This document shows, one piece after another, positions 7,071 to 14,471 of a DNA stretch of 32,376 nucleotides (its first letter is position 1; every line of letters begins with the position of its first letter). Both the position numbers and the translations under genes were made by a program. Source of the stretch: Gemmatimonadales bacterium (lineage in GTDB: Bacteria; Gemmatimonadota; Gemmatimonadetes; Gemmatimonadales; GWC2-71-9); NCBI GenBank assembly GCA_013694695.1, contig JACDBX010000160.1, forward strand, positions 1-32,376, written 5' to 3'. The notes under the pieces were generated by a model. The model saw nothing but the letters and a program-made list of their open reading frames with translations, did no database searches and was not told the DNA's origin.

Positions 7071-7374
7071 TCTCATACCCCTGTTTCCTCTCGCTAGGAT
7101 CGACCCTTCCACCCGCCAGTGCCACGACCTGGTCTAGACTCACCTCTTGGCTGTCCCGGCGATTGTCACGTGTCCCAATCTGAAATCTCAGTCCGAGCGC
7201 ATTCAGGGCTCTTAGAGCCAGACTCAAGTCCACGCTCCGCTTACCTGACTCCAGGTCGACGACCCATTTCCGACTCGCACCAACCCGTGCAGCAAGTTCC
7301 GCCTGCGTGAGCCCCTGCTTCCTTCGCTCCCCTCTGATCAACTGAGCCATCTCGAAAGCCGATCGCAGAAACAT
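7060..7374 (-). CDS. hipB: HipB antitoxin/repressor (module 2)
   Basis: Encodes 104 residues. A clear XRE helix-turn-helix spans about residues 10-62 (LIRGERRKQGLTQAELAARV, then GASRKWVVDLESGKRSVDLS) and is followed by a short tail. A second possible start is Met9 (MAQLIRG). It should bind HipA2 and repress the operon by binding the four 16-bp palindromes at 7402-7498 just upstream. Its 3' end overlaps the hipA2 start. Confidence 0.92.
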   Translation of the reverse strand: MFLRSAFEMAQLIRGERRKQGLTQAELAARVGASRKWVVDLESGKRSVDLSLALRALNALGLRFQIGTRDNRRDSQEVSLDQVVALAGGRVDPSERKQGYENER

Positions 7375-7401
7375 TTTGACTCCTTGGTTGCTCTCTCTAT
7401 T

Positions 7402-7498
7402 GTCACCGAAAGGTGTCTTTTATAATATGTAACCCATGGGTGTCTTTTATTGTTTGACACCGATAGGTTACATGATACAATTGTAACCGATCGGTGTC
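7402..7498 (-). promoter_or_regulatory. Four-operator array of hipBA2, exact 27-bp spacing
   Basis: Four 16-bp palindromes start at 7402 (GTCACCGAAAGGTGTC), 7429 (GTAACCCATGGGTGTC), 7456 (GACACCGATAGGTTAC) and 7483 (GTAACCGATCGGTGTC). The consensus is GWMACC-N4-GGTKWC. Each start is exactly 27 bp from the next. E. coli hipBA also has four operators, though with a different consensus. The sites lie over and downstream of the minus-strand promoter, so cooperative repression by HipB2 is expected. Confidence 0.85.
7454..7481 (+). promoter_or_regulatory. Candidate divergent promoter sharing the hipBA2 operators
   Basis: On the plus strand, TTGACA (7454-7459), a 16-bp spacer and TACAAT (7476-7481). 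Operator 3 overlaps the -35 and operator 4 would cover the start near 7488. Transcription would lead into the msrB remnant. The symmetry of the operators partly creates the TTGACA, so this could be incidental. Confidence 0.4.
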
Positions 7499-7500
7499 AA
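7472..7500 (-). promoter_or_regulatory. hipBA2 core promoter
   Basis: On the minus strand, -35 TTGACA (7500-7495), a 17-bp spacer and -10 TATCAT (7477-7472). Operator 4 overlaps the -35 side and operator 3 begins right after the -10, over the expected start near 7465. Confidence 0.65.
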
Positions 7501-7520
7501 TGGGAGGATGTGGCGTAGTC

Positions 7521-7545
7521 GGGCGGCTCGCCTTCGGCTTGAATC
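7521..7545 (+). repeat. Degenerate copy C of the dispersed repeat tail
   Basis: GGGCGGCTCGCCTTCGGCTT plus GAATC matches the right half and tail of copies A and D with a few changes. The left half of the palindrome is missing. It sits between the hipBA2 operators and the msrB remnant. Confidence 0.5.
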
Positions 7546-7564
7546 CGAATCCGCGAGGGGGGCG

Positions 7565-7841
<277 letters not shown>

Positions 7842-7916
7842 CGCCCCTCAGGGGCGAGGCACGTATTCCATGACGAAGAAGACAGCTTATTCCTGGGCTT
7901 CCACCGCGTGGATCGT
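7842..7916. other. Short intergenic segment with a weak hairpin
   Basis: Convergent gap between the msrB remnant and the minus-strand lipoprotein gene. It starts with CGCCC-CTCAG-GGGCG (7842-7856), a small stem without a T-tract that may act as a weak terminator. Confidence 0.35.
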
Positions 7917-8462
7917 TTAAGGATTCGTTGAAGCGGTGACTGGCCGCGCCCCTGGCTTTGGCCGCACCTGATCCCGCCGGAGCCCGGCAGGCCACCCTTG
8001 GGGAAAGCGCGCGAACCGGGCGATCTGGTCCGTCGTGGACCCTCCAATCGGCACGATCGGGTGACGGAACTGGGTGGTGTTGGCAACGCCCGTCGTGATG
8101 AACCATGCGGGCGCAGTGAAGAAGGCGAACAACCCATTCGACGCCGTGCTGAGTGTCCCAAGCAACCCGGCAATGTTCACCGCGCCCGCCCTGGAGTTCC
8201 AGCCGATTACCCGACCACCCGCAACAGCCGCGCGGTGCACCACTTCAACCCCACGTGCGCCCAGAAACAGGACCGAATCATCGGTGACTGCGAGCAGTTC
8301 ACCGCCGGAGACCGACCCGTTCACCGGCTCAAACCATCCCCCATACCCTGACTGTTCCGTTTCTTGCGCCGTGGCCAACCACGTGACCGGGCCCGCCGTG
8401 CTGTGACAGCCGGACAGCGCGGTGATCAGGACCAGCGCGACCCCCCGGTTAGTGCCGGACAT
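7917..8462 (-). CDS. Small predicted lipoprotein of unknown function
   Basis: Encodes 181 residues from the ATG at 8462, chosen because it places a lipoprotein signal at the N-terminus (MSGTNRGVALVLITALSGC, lipobox LSGC). The mature part contains GGELLAVTDDSVLFLGARGVEVV, which looks like a short beta domain, and a hydrophobic helix near FAFFTAPAWFITTGV that may be a membrane segment. The C-terminus is basic and Pro-rich. The start overlaps the end of the upstream lipoprotein gene by 14 nt, so the two are co-translated and may form a complex at the membrane. No family was recognised. Confidence 0.7.
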   Translation of the reverse strand: MSGTNRGVALVLITALSGCHSTAGPVTWLATAQETEQSGYGGWFEPVNGSVSGGELLAVTDDSVLFLGARGVEVVHRAAVAGGRVIGWNSRAGAVNIAGLLGTLSTASNGLFAFFTAPAWFITTGVANTTQFRHPIVPIGGSTTDQIARFARFPQGWPAGLRRDQVRPKPGARPVTASTNP

Positions 8463-9984
8463 AGGCCGACCCCCAGAAGATCGCATCCATCTCTGCTTCC
8501 TGCGACTTGTACGCGGGGGCGAGGGCGCGCATCATCGCCGCCGGGTCGAGCAGGAAGCGTGTCGCCTTGCCGTGATCCTCCTCGGCGAGCCACTCCTGGC
8601 GCATCCACTCCAGGTAGTAGCCGCGCGCTTCAAGAAAGAGTTCGAGTGACTTCGGTGGCGCGGGTAACTGATACCGCAGCGTGTATTCGTCGCCGGGCAT
8701 CGAGGTGACCGCGGCGCTTCGGCTCCGAAAGGTGGCGAGCGCGACCATGTTCTTCCGACCGTCGCGCATCACCACGGTCGGCTCCAGTCGTACCGCAGCC
8801 GCTGCGGGAGCGAGGTTCGCCAGCGCGATCCAATCGAGTCGCCAGAGTCCCTGCGTCATCCGCAGGCGGACCCGCGTCGTGCCGTGCTGCACAGGGAGTG
8901 GCACGACCTTGGTGTCGGTCGCCAGCGGTCCGGTCTCCCCGACCATGCCGACCGTGATCCACCCACCCTCTGCGTCGGGCACCTGCACCTCGATCCGACC
9001 GAGGACCTTTCCGATCCCGGCTACCATCGGCGATTCAATGCCGGCGTCGAGGCGCGCGAGGAGCGGCGCGGCCTCCGTGCCGAGATAGGCCAGTCCCTGA
9101 TAGAGCACGAAGGTGGAGAGGAGCGACTGCCGCGTGGCGAGGATGAGTCCCTGCTGTCCCGATCGCGTCGGGAAGCTCAGCTCCACGACTTCGCGTGCCG
9201 CAAGGTCGGTGGAGTCGGTGGTGGAGAGCCGATACTCGCCATCGAAGTTCCGGACAGCTGGGAGACAATCACCTTCGGCGCCGCGGCACATCACCGGAGC
9301 AGTGATCGCGGTGGCGGCGTGGAAGGTCCCGCCGTCGTCCACCACAACGCGACCGTTCTTCGGCCGTGGGACGGCGAGCACGTCCACGTGTCGGACCACG
9401 TGGGTCTCGAACGCTTCGTTCTTCATCTGCACATCGAATGTCCGACTCGTCCCCTGCGCGTGCCAGAGGGCGTCGAGATCCGTCGCCTCGAGCGCCGGGG
9501 CGATGCTGGCCGAGAAGCCTTCCGCCTGAAGGTGCTGGCCGGTGGAGTCGGCGATGTAGAAGGTCGGGCAGGATCCGAAGCAGGCTTTGGGGTTGGTGAG
9601 ACAGAAGCCCGCGACCGCGGCCGTGATCCCCGTCATCACAGTCAGCGCGGTCTTGGCGCCTGACCCGCGGACGACGTTGGTCTCGAAGAGTGCGACGGAG
9701 GCGACACCGATGGAGAGGAGTCCCTGTTGCAGCGTATCGCGATTGACGCCCAGGAGCGCACCGGTTCCCTGGATCCGGTTGGAGGTGGAATCCACGTTCC
9801 ACTGCCCGAGGACATACATCGTTCCGTCGCGCAGGTGCGCCTTGAGGAAAGGCGACTTGTGGTCGAGGGTCGCGACGGCACTGGCCGGGACGAGCGTCCG
9901 GTTGACCTGTTGGAAGTTGCAGGAGCCAAGGAGCGCAAGTGCGAGTGCGAGTGCGATCAGAGCCGTGAGACGGGCATAAGGCAC
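8449..9984 (-). CDS. Large predicted lipoprotein, uncharacterised family (CFGSCPTFY motif)
   Basis: Encodes 511 residues from a GTG at 9984 with GGAG six bases upstream; the longer frame to 10212 reads through repeat D and is rejected. The signal VPYARLTALIALALALALLG ends at lipobox LGSC (C22). A hydrophobic Gly/Ala/Val segment (about 88-128) precedes NPKACFGSCPTFYIADSTGQ (131-150), with three clustered Cys. The central region has beta-rich segments (VQVPDAEGGWITVGMVGE, RVRLRMTQGLWRLDWIALA). The end, around LFLEARGYYLEWMRQEWL, is a conserved-looking helical block. I recall similar CFGSCPTF-containing proteins in other phyla but know no function. It is co-transcribed with the smaller lipoprotein downstream. 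Confidence 0.75.
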   Translation of the reverse strand: MPYARLTALIALALALALLGSCNFQQVNRTLVPASAVATLDHKSPFLKAHLRDGTMYVLGQWNVDSTSNRIQGTGALLGVNRDTLQQGLLSIGVASVALFETNVVRGSGAKTALTVMTGITAAVAGFCLTNPKACFGSCPTFYIADSTGQHLQAEGFSASIAPALEATDLDALWHAQGTSRTFDVQMKNEAFETHVVRHVDVLAVPRPKNGRVVVDDGGTFHAATAITAPVMCRGAEGDCLPAVRNFDGEYRLSTTDSTDLAAREVVELSFPTRSGQQGLILATRQSLLSTFVLYQGLAYLGTEAAPLLARLDAGIESPMVAGIGKVLGRIEVQVPDAEGGWITVGMVGETGPLATDTKVVPLPVQHGTTRVRLRMTQGLWRLDWIALANLAPAAAAVRLEPTVVMRDGRKNMVALATFRSRSAAVTSMPGDEYTLRYQLPAPPKSLELFLEARGYYLEWMRQEWLAEEDHGKATRFLLDPAAMMRALAPAYKSQEAEMDAIFWGSAYVRH

Positions 9985-10123
9985 GGGGCACTCCGGTATG
10001 GAGGGTGAGAGAGGATACGTCGCGGGTTGGGCGGCGTCAATTCGCGGCGCTTCGCGAAGGGGACGTCTCCCCCGATATCCGGCCAACGCGGGCGGGCTCG
10101 CCTTCGGCTCGAATCGCGCCAGC
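9985..10123. other. Intergenic region holding repeat D
   Basis: 139 bp between the hipA3 stop and the lipoprotein operon start, so the lipoprotein operon promoter should lie here. No strong -35/-10 pair is evident. The half next to hipA3 is the dispersed repeat. Confidence 0.5.
10087..10120 (+). repeat. Dispersed repeat, copy D (right half and tail)
   Basis: GCGGGCGGGCTCGCCTTCGG followed by CTCGAATCGCGCC, matching the right palindrome arm and T-arm-like tail of copy A. Just before it, ATATCCGGCCAACGCG resembles the ATATCCGGAACGCGCG block of the 95-bp tandem unit, so this may be a shortened version of that unit. It lies 4 bp from the hipA3 stop codon. Confidence 0.7.
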
Positions 10124-11458
10124 CTAAACAAAGTGCCTGAATGAGCTCCTGATCGTCTCGATCTCCGCCTTTCCCAGCCCCGCGTTCTCAGCTTCTTGCG
10201 GCCAGAACGCAATAGCCTCTTCTACGTCCCGCAGGACTTCGCGCCCGTCTGCGGGGAGGTTGAACTTCGCCCCAACGGCGAGGAGATCCTCCCGCGTGAA
10301 GCCGTCATCCTTTCCATTCACCCGCATCTGATGCGTGGCTGCCCACCGTCCGCCGACCGCGTGGATGAGGTCATATGCCGGCGCGAGAGACCACTTGCCG
10401 GACGAATCCATTAGGAAAGCAAAGTTCTTGACGTGATCGTCCTGATTCCGGGCAGCGAGATTGAACACCATCCGACGGTACGCCTCCACCAGTGCCGGTG
10501 CGCCAAGCTCCATCTGCTGGATCGTGCGGAAATATTGCTCGTAAGTGACCACCTGCCGGATGTTGTAATCAGCGTGGAGCAGGCCACCCAGGCTGTGCAT
10601 GTGGAGCCGTTCGCTCCCAACTCGATCGAATCGCTTCGTCATGAAATGCGCGTAGTCGCGTTCACGAAGCAGGTGCGTATCGGCCATCGTGATCTTCGCG
10701 CGGCGCGCCAGCTTCGAGTAGGCGTATTCGATCCGCCCAAATGGACCGGGCCGGAAATCTTTCGCCAGTTCGTGGCCACCAATGGCAGGGGTCACGCCGT
10801 CAAACTTGACGAGCCACGCCTCCTCTCCCTGTTCGGGAACCGCGAAGCCCGACCGTACCCGGTCTCGGGTGGGGTCCCAGAGTATCAGACCCTTCGCGCG
10901 CGCTCCACCGGCCGTCGCCCCGACCTGCATGATTTCGGGAATCGCAACGGTGGTGTCGCCCTCGATGACACGGCGCGCTTGATCCACCAGACTGGCGATC
11001 TCAAGCGCCTCCTCAGTGAGCTCAGGCGTTCGCATCCGGGTCGGCGGATGAAACTCCAATGCCCCCATGCCGCGCCGACCGACGTAAAGCAATCGCTGCA
11101 CCGGACTCAGCGATGCATTCGGTCGGCCCTGTTGTTCGAAGTACCGTGCGATGATGGCGTTTCCGAACGCATCTGGAAGACTGTCGGCCAACACACCAGG
11201 CAGGCCCATGAATGACTCCGACCTGGCCAATTCGTCGAATGTCTGCGGACCTTTCCGCGACAGTGGGAGATTGATCGGTGAAATCTCAAGCCCTGACGTT
11301 CGGAACGGGTTGGCATACTCGAAGACAACCCGTCCCGTCTGAGGCTCCTCCGCAATCGCACCGACTTCGTGCCCCCACAGGTGTACGGTTGCGACCGCCC
11401 CACGATCGGGCGAACGCCGCCTAACCGTGTTTGCTGATCTGGGACCCGGCGTTGTCAT
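10124..11458 (-). CDS. hipA: HipA-like kinase toxin (module 3), Thr at the regulatory phosphosite
   Basis: Encodes 444 residues, starting in an ATGA overlap with hipB3. The N-terminal domain includes PINLPLSRKGPQTFDE and GVLADSLPDAFG (about 60-100), typical of HipA_N. The kinase part has GATAGGARAKGLI (180-192), the ATP lysine in WLVKFDG (K218), the catalytic loop RNQDDHVKN (D340, N345) and LAPAYDL (D363). The residue aligning with E. coli Ser150 is Thr182, not Ser. Catalytic residues are present, so the kinase should be active. It is only distantly similar to HipA1 and HipA2, which suggests separate acquisition rather than local duplication. Confidence 0.92.
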   Translation of the reverse strand: MTTPGPRSANTVRRRSPDRGAVATVHLWGHEVGAIAEEPQTGRVVFEYANPFRTSGLEISPINLPLSRKGPQTFDELARSESFMGLPGVLADSLPDAFGNAIIARYFEQQGRPNASLSPVQRLLYVGRRGMGALEFHPPTRMRTPELTEEALEIASLVDQARRVIEGDTTVAIPEIMQVGATAGGARAKGLILWDPTRDRVRSGFAVPEQGEEAWLVKFDGVTPAIGGHELAKDFRPGPFGRIEYAYSKLARRAKITMADTHLLRERDYAHFMTKRFDRVGSERLHMHSLGGLLHADYNIRQVVTYEQYFRTIQQMELGAPALVEAYRRMVFNLAARNQDDHVKNFAFLMDSSGKWSLAPAYDLIHAVGGRWAATHQMRVNGKDDGFTREDLLAVGAKFNLPADGREVLRDVEEAIAFWPQEAENAGLGKAEIETIRSSFRHFV

Positions 11459-11832
11459 GTCGCATCGCCTGCCCGCGGCCGGTTGGTGCTATCAGACCCA
11501 GCCCCTCCCTCCCCCGCGGTATGCGGGCCGGAACCGCTCGCCCGTTGGCGAACGCGCCCACCGAGGCGCGCCATCTGGATCGGAGAAATCGTCGGGACAG
11601 GCAGAAATGCGTCCAGCGCCTCCAAGCGCCCCAGCGCCCTGAGCAACTGGACTACCGTCATCAGCGATGGGCGGCTCTCTCCGGCCTCGGCCCTTCGAGC
11701 CGTGCGGTAGCTGACACCGGCTGAGCGCGCGAGCTCCTCGAGGGTACGATTCTGTTGAAGTCGGTAGCGCTCCAGACGCGCCCCGACTTCCTGAACCACC
11801 TCACTATCGGTCATACCGTTTACGATTTGCAT
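11455..11832 (-). CDS. hipB: HipB-like antitoxin/repressor (module 3)
   Basis: Encodes 125 residues from the ATG at 11832 (MQIVNGMTDSE), preceded by GAGG at about 8 nt. An upstream in-frame start at 11871 lacks support. The XRE helix-turn-helix spans about residues 15-70 (LERYRLQQNRTLEELARSAG, then VSYRTARRAEAGESRPSL). The C-terminal tail is Gly/Ser/Arg-rich and probably disordered until it binds HipA3. It is translationally coupled to hipA3 by ATGA and probably autoregulates through the TCCN6GGA palindromes upstream. Confidence 0.88.
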   Translation of the reverse strand: MQIVNGMTDSEVVQEVGARLERYRLQQNRTLEELARSAGVSYRTARRAEAGESRPSLMTVVQLLRALGRLEALDAFLPVPTISPIQMARLGGRVRQRASGSGPHTAGEGGAGSDSTNRPRAGDAT

Positions 11833-11851
11833 GGACGTTGCCTCGTCACAA

Positions 11852-12008
11852 TAGGCCTTGAATGGCCACAACTACCATAATACCAGTATAGTGGTCCGGT
11901 TATGGACTATAAGGTATCGCAACATAGGCATTCTGACAACGCCGAATAATAGTCCGAATATGGACCATCACATGCATTCGATGCGCCTCGTCGGTCATAT
12001 ATGGCCTA
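11852..12008 (-). promoter_or_regulatory. hipBA3 upstream control region with repeated TCC/GGA palindromes
   Basis: An AT-rich region in front of hipB3. Two strong 18-bp near-palindromes, TGGTCCGGTTATGGACTA (11892-11909) and TAGTCCGAATATGGACCA (11950-11967), share TRGTCC-N6-GGACYA. Two weaker relatives are GGCCTTGAATGGCC (about 11854-11867) and GGTCATATATGGCC (11993-12006). No clear -35/-10 pair could be fixed. The half-site TATGGCCTA also occurs in the fic promoter. Confidence 0.6.
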
Positions 12009-12034
12009 TTATGTTGGCTTCACATCTTCGTGAG

Positions 12035-12138
12035 TCCGCTCGCTTCTTGGGTCAGACGAGATCCGCCTGTTCATCGATGAAGCGGCCAAGGCGGGGCTGG
12101 GATTGAGGGGGCGCAATCGCACCGGTGGCATGTCGTAG
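12035..12138 (+). pseudogene. Possible gene remnant (C-terminal fragment)
   Basis: After a TGA the plus-strand frame reads VRSLLGSDEIRLFIDEAAKA, then [14 protein letters not shown] and TAG at 12136-12138. It looks like a natural protein C-terminus, but there is no start codon or upstream continuation. The parent family was not recognised. It could be chance coding potential. Confidence 0.25.
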
Positions 12139-12256
12139 CCTGCGGCATGTGGGGTCACGGCGGACAGGAAAACCGAAACCGCCCCGCAGGCGTTGTGTTG
12201 GCATGAACCCCTACACGCACCCCGGCTCAACCTCCCGCAGGCGAAAGGACCACATC

Positions 12257-12820
12257 ATGAACGGATCCATCCGGCACGCGGCGAAGGCGGCCGCCGTGCT
12301 CCTCTCGATGGCCTGTGCGGCCACGCCGCCGGCGCCGGCCCAGGGCAACCCCGCTCGTCCCGCCACCATGGGGTCATTCGTCAAGCCGAGTGATGCAACG
12401 CTGAAGAAGATGCTCACGCCGATCCAGTACGCGGTGACGCAGCACGACGCCACCGAGCGGCCGTTCCACAACGAGTTCTGGGACAACCACGCCGCCGGCA
12501 TCTATGTCGACGTGGTGTCGGGCGAGGCGCTGTTCAGCTCCGTTGACAAGTACGAGTCGCACACCGGCTGGCCGTCGTTCACGCGGCCGCTCGAGCCCGG
12601 CAACCTGCGCACCGCCAACGACAAGGCCTTGGGGATGGACCGCACCGAGGTCCGCTCGCTGGCAGCAAACTCACACCTGGGCCACATCTTCGACGACGGG
12701 CCCCGACCCACCGGCCTGCGCTACTGCATCAACTCGGCGGCACTCCGATTCATTCCGGTCGCGAAGCTCCAGGCCGAGGGGTACGGCAAGTACCTGCCGC
12801 TGTTCAAGAAGGGGGCGTAG
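12257..12820 (+). CDS. msrB: Exported peptide methionine-(R)-sulfoxide reductase MsrB
   Basis: Encodes 187 residues that reduce methionine-R-sulfoxide in proteins. The N-terminus is a signal sequence ([20 protein letters not shown]), possibly a weak lipobox with C20, so it should act outside the cytoplasm. The MsrB fold is shown by [26 protein letters not shown] (W105) and the catalytic Cys157 in [11 protein letters not shown]. The zinc-binding CxxC usual in IYRCVVCG is replaced by VDVVSGE, so this is a zinc-free form. The ATG is 6 bp after AAAGGACC. An internally deleted second copy lies at 7565-7841, beyond hipBA3 and the lipoprotein operon. Confidence 0.93.
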   Translation: MNGSIRHAAKAAAVLLSMACAATPPAPAQGNPARPATMGSFVKPSDATLKKMLTPIQYAVTQHDATERPFHNEFWDNHAAGIYVDVVSGEALFSSVDKYESHTGWPSFTRPLEPGNLRTANDKALGMDRTEVRSLAANSHLGHIFDDGPRPTGLRYCINSAALRFIPVAKLQAEGYGKYLPLFKKGA

Positions 12821-12902
12821 CGCGCCTCAGCGGAGCGCCAGGCCCATAAGCCACGCGATAGGTAACGCGCCGCGGAGCCCTTGCTCCGATGTCCGATCTG
12901 GG

Positions 12903-14006
12903 TCAATGGGGAGCCAGAAAGTATCCAACTCCTCGTCCACCGGCCTCGTTGCGTGCGAGTATCCGCCGTGCGACCAGATCGGTGATGTCACGCAGCGCCG
13001 TGTCCGGCGAAGTCGACGTCATCCGTGCCCACTTGGACGAGGTCATTTTTCCTTCAAATCCACTCAACATCCGGTCGATGACCTTGCGTTGCCGGTCATT
13101 GAGCGGCTGGTCTCGAAGCGCCTCCCAATACCGTGCTTTGCGCAACACACCTTCCAGCGTTGTATCCGCCCCCGCGATCGCCCGATCCAGGCAATTCAGG
13201 AACCACTCCAGCCAATCCGTAACATCCAACTGCCCTCGCTGCGTTGCCTCCAGCACATCGTAGTAGTTTTTCCGCTCCAGGCGAATCTGCGCAGACATGC
13301 TATAGAAGCGTTGTGTACTTTCCTCCGACCGAGCCAGCGCCATGTCCGCAATGGCACGCGCAATCCTCCCGTTGCCATCATCAAATGGATGGATCGTGAC
13401 AAACCACAGATGTGCGAGCGCAGCTTTGATAACTGGGTCGATTTCTGCCTTGTCGGCGAACCATCGAAGGAACGCTTTCATCTCGACGGTCAAGCGCTCG
13501 GCCGCGGGTGCTTCATAGTGAACACGCTCCTTTCCCATTGGGCCTGAGACCACCTGCATCGGCCCTGAAGCGTCGTCGCGCCAGGCACCGACGATGAGCT
13601 TGTTGATGCCGCTTCGCCCGGTTGGAAAGAGTGCAGCGTGCCATCCGGACAGCCTTTCTTCGGTGAGGGGCGTGTCGTACCTCTGTGTGGCATCAAGCAT
13701 CATTTCCACGACGCCGTCAACGTGACGATCCTTGGGGGCTAGCGCACCGATATCCATTCCAAGCCTGCGTGCAATCGAAGAGCGTACCTGCTCCTGGTCC
13801 AGCTTTTCACCCTCGATCTCGCTGGACTTGAGAACATCCTGTGTCAGGGTGAGGAGCACCGCCTCAGCGCGCATCGGGAAGCCCAAGGCTTCCATGCGTC
13901 CAACGAGGCGCCCTTGCCGATGACGCACTTCAGCCAGGCGCTGAGCGAGCGCACCCTCATCCCATCGAAAGTTTGGCCAGGTCGTCAGTTCGTGAATGTA
14001 GGTCAT
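12903..14006 (-). CDS. fic: Fic-domain AMP-transferase with DUF4172 N-terminus and built-in inhibitory motif
   Basis: Encodes 367 residues from the ATG at 14006, with GGAG and a further AGGAGG upstream; a GTG 12 bp earlier is possible. The N-terminal DUF4172-like part (YIHELTTWPNFRWDEGALAQ) leads to SSEIEGE (about 61-67), the (S/T)xxxE(G/N) inhibitory motif that blocks ATP binding in autoinhibited Fic enzymes. The catalytic motif HPFDDGNGRIAR begins at H206 and matches HxFx(D/E)GNGRxxR fully. A winged-helix-like C-terminus (SSKWARMTSTSPDTALRDIT) may sense partners or bind DNA. Such proteins AMPylate targets and may be toxins or regulators. No separate antitoxin gene is present, in line with cis inhibition. 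Confidence 0.93.
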   Translation of the reverse strand: MTYIHELTTWPNFRWDEGALAQRLAEVRHRQGRLVGRMEALGFPMRAEAVLLTLTQDVLKSSEIEGEKLDQEQVRSSIARRLGMDIGALAPKDRHVDGVVEMMLDATQRYDTPLTEERLSGWHAALFPTGRSGINKLIVGAWRDDASGPMQVVSGPMGKERVHYEAPAAERLTVEMKAFLRWFADKAEIDPVIKAALAHLWFVTIHPFDDGNGRIARAIADMALARSEESTQRFYSMSAQIRLERKNYYDVLEATQRGQLDVTDWLEWFLNCLDRAIAGADTTLEGVLRKARYWEALRDQPLNDRQRKVIDRMLSGFEGKMTSSKWARMTSTSPDTALRDITDLVARRILARNEAGGRGVGYFLAPH

Positions 14007-14029
14007 CTTTCTCCGCACCTCCTGCGGAC

Positions 14030-14058
14030 ATTATGGCCTATAATCCCCGCAAAGGCAA
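14030..14058 (-). promoter_or_regulatory. fic promoter with overlapping palindrome
   Basis: Minus strand: -35 TTGCCT (14058-14053), 17-bp spacer, -10 CATAAT (14035-14030). The near-perfect palindrome ATTATGGCCTATAAT (14030-14044) overlaps the -10. Its core TATGGCCTA also occurs upstream of hipB3 (11999-12008). Confidence 0.55.
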
Positions 14059-14063
14059 TAGCT

Positions 14064-14086
14064 ATCACCGCATGTTTTGCGGTGAT
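14064..14086. repeat. Perfect 9-bp inverted repeat upstream of the fic promoter
   Basis: ATCACCGCA-TGTTT-TGCGGTGAT, immediately upstream of the fic -35. It could be a regulator site or a terminator facing the fic promoter. Confidence 0.6.
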
Positions 14087-14120
14087 TAGGCCAGGTAATC
14101 GCCGCATGATAAGCGTCGGC

Positions 14121-14165
14121 GTGGAGCCCACCCGCTTCGCGGGCGGGCTCGCCTCCGGCTCGATC
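14121..14165 (+). repeat. Dispersed palindromic repeat, copy E
   Basis: GTGGAGCCCACCCGC-TTC-GCGGGCGGGCTC with one A-C mismatch in a 12-bp stem (14124-14150), then GCCTCCGGCTCGATC, a changed form of the common tail. It lies 63 bp upstream of the fic -35. Confidence 0.72.
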
Positions 14166-14324
14166 ACGACGGACCGACAAACCGCCACCATTGCAACCAC
14201 CGCTCCGCACCGACGTGACGAAACGGGGCGATCAGTTGCGGCGAGGGCCTGGCAGCGGACGAAGCGGCTAGGGGGGCGCCGGTTCCCCGCGCCACCGTAG
14301 ATTGGGTCTACCCTGGAGGATCCA

Positions 14325-14471
14325 ATGTCGACTCATCCTGCCCGATCCTGCGAGTCCCGCGTGGCGGCATTGCTCGCCATCATTCAGCTGGCCGCGGCTC
14401 CGCTCGCGGCACAGGCGGGACAGATGGGGCCGGTCGGCGGCCGCTACGCGAGGCAGGCCATCATGCGCTGA
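14325..14471 (+). CDS. Small exported peptide of unknown function
   Basis: Encodes 48 residues with a strong GGAGG six bases before the ATG. The sequence is a clear signal peptide (hydrophobic core VAALLAIIQLAAAPLAAQA, cleavage near AQA) followed by only about 15 residues. It is either a tiny secreted peptide or the surviving N-terminus of a longer exported protein broken at the TGA. The frame after the stop shows no clear continuation. Confidence 0.4.
   Translation: MSTHPARSCESRVAALLAIIQLAAAPLAAQAGQMGPVGGRYARQAIMR

Noticed and set aside
7402-7498. A short CRISPR-like array
   Set aside because: The repeats are 16-bp palindromes with 11-bp gaps, vary in sequence and lie on a toxin-antitoxin promoter; no cas genes are present.
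9985-10212. N-terminal extension of the large lipoprotein
   Set aside because: It reads through repeat D and the hipA3 end, and puts about 76 residues before a clear lipoprotein signal.
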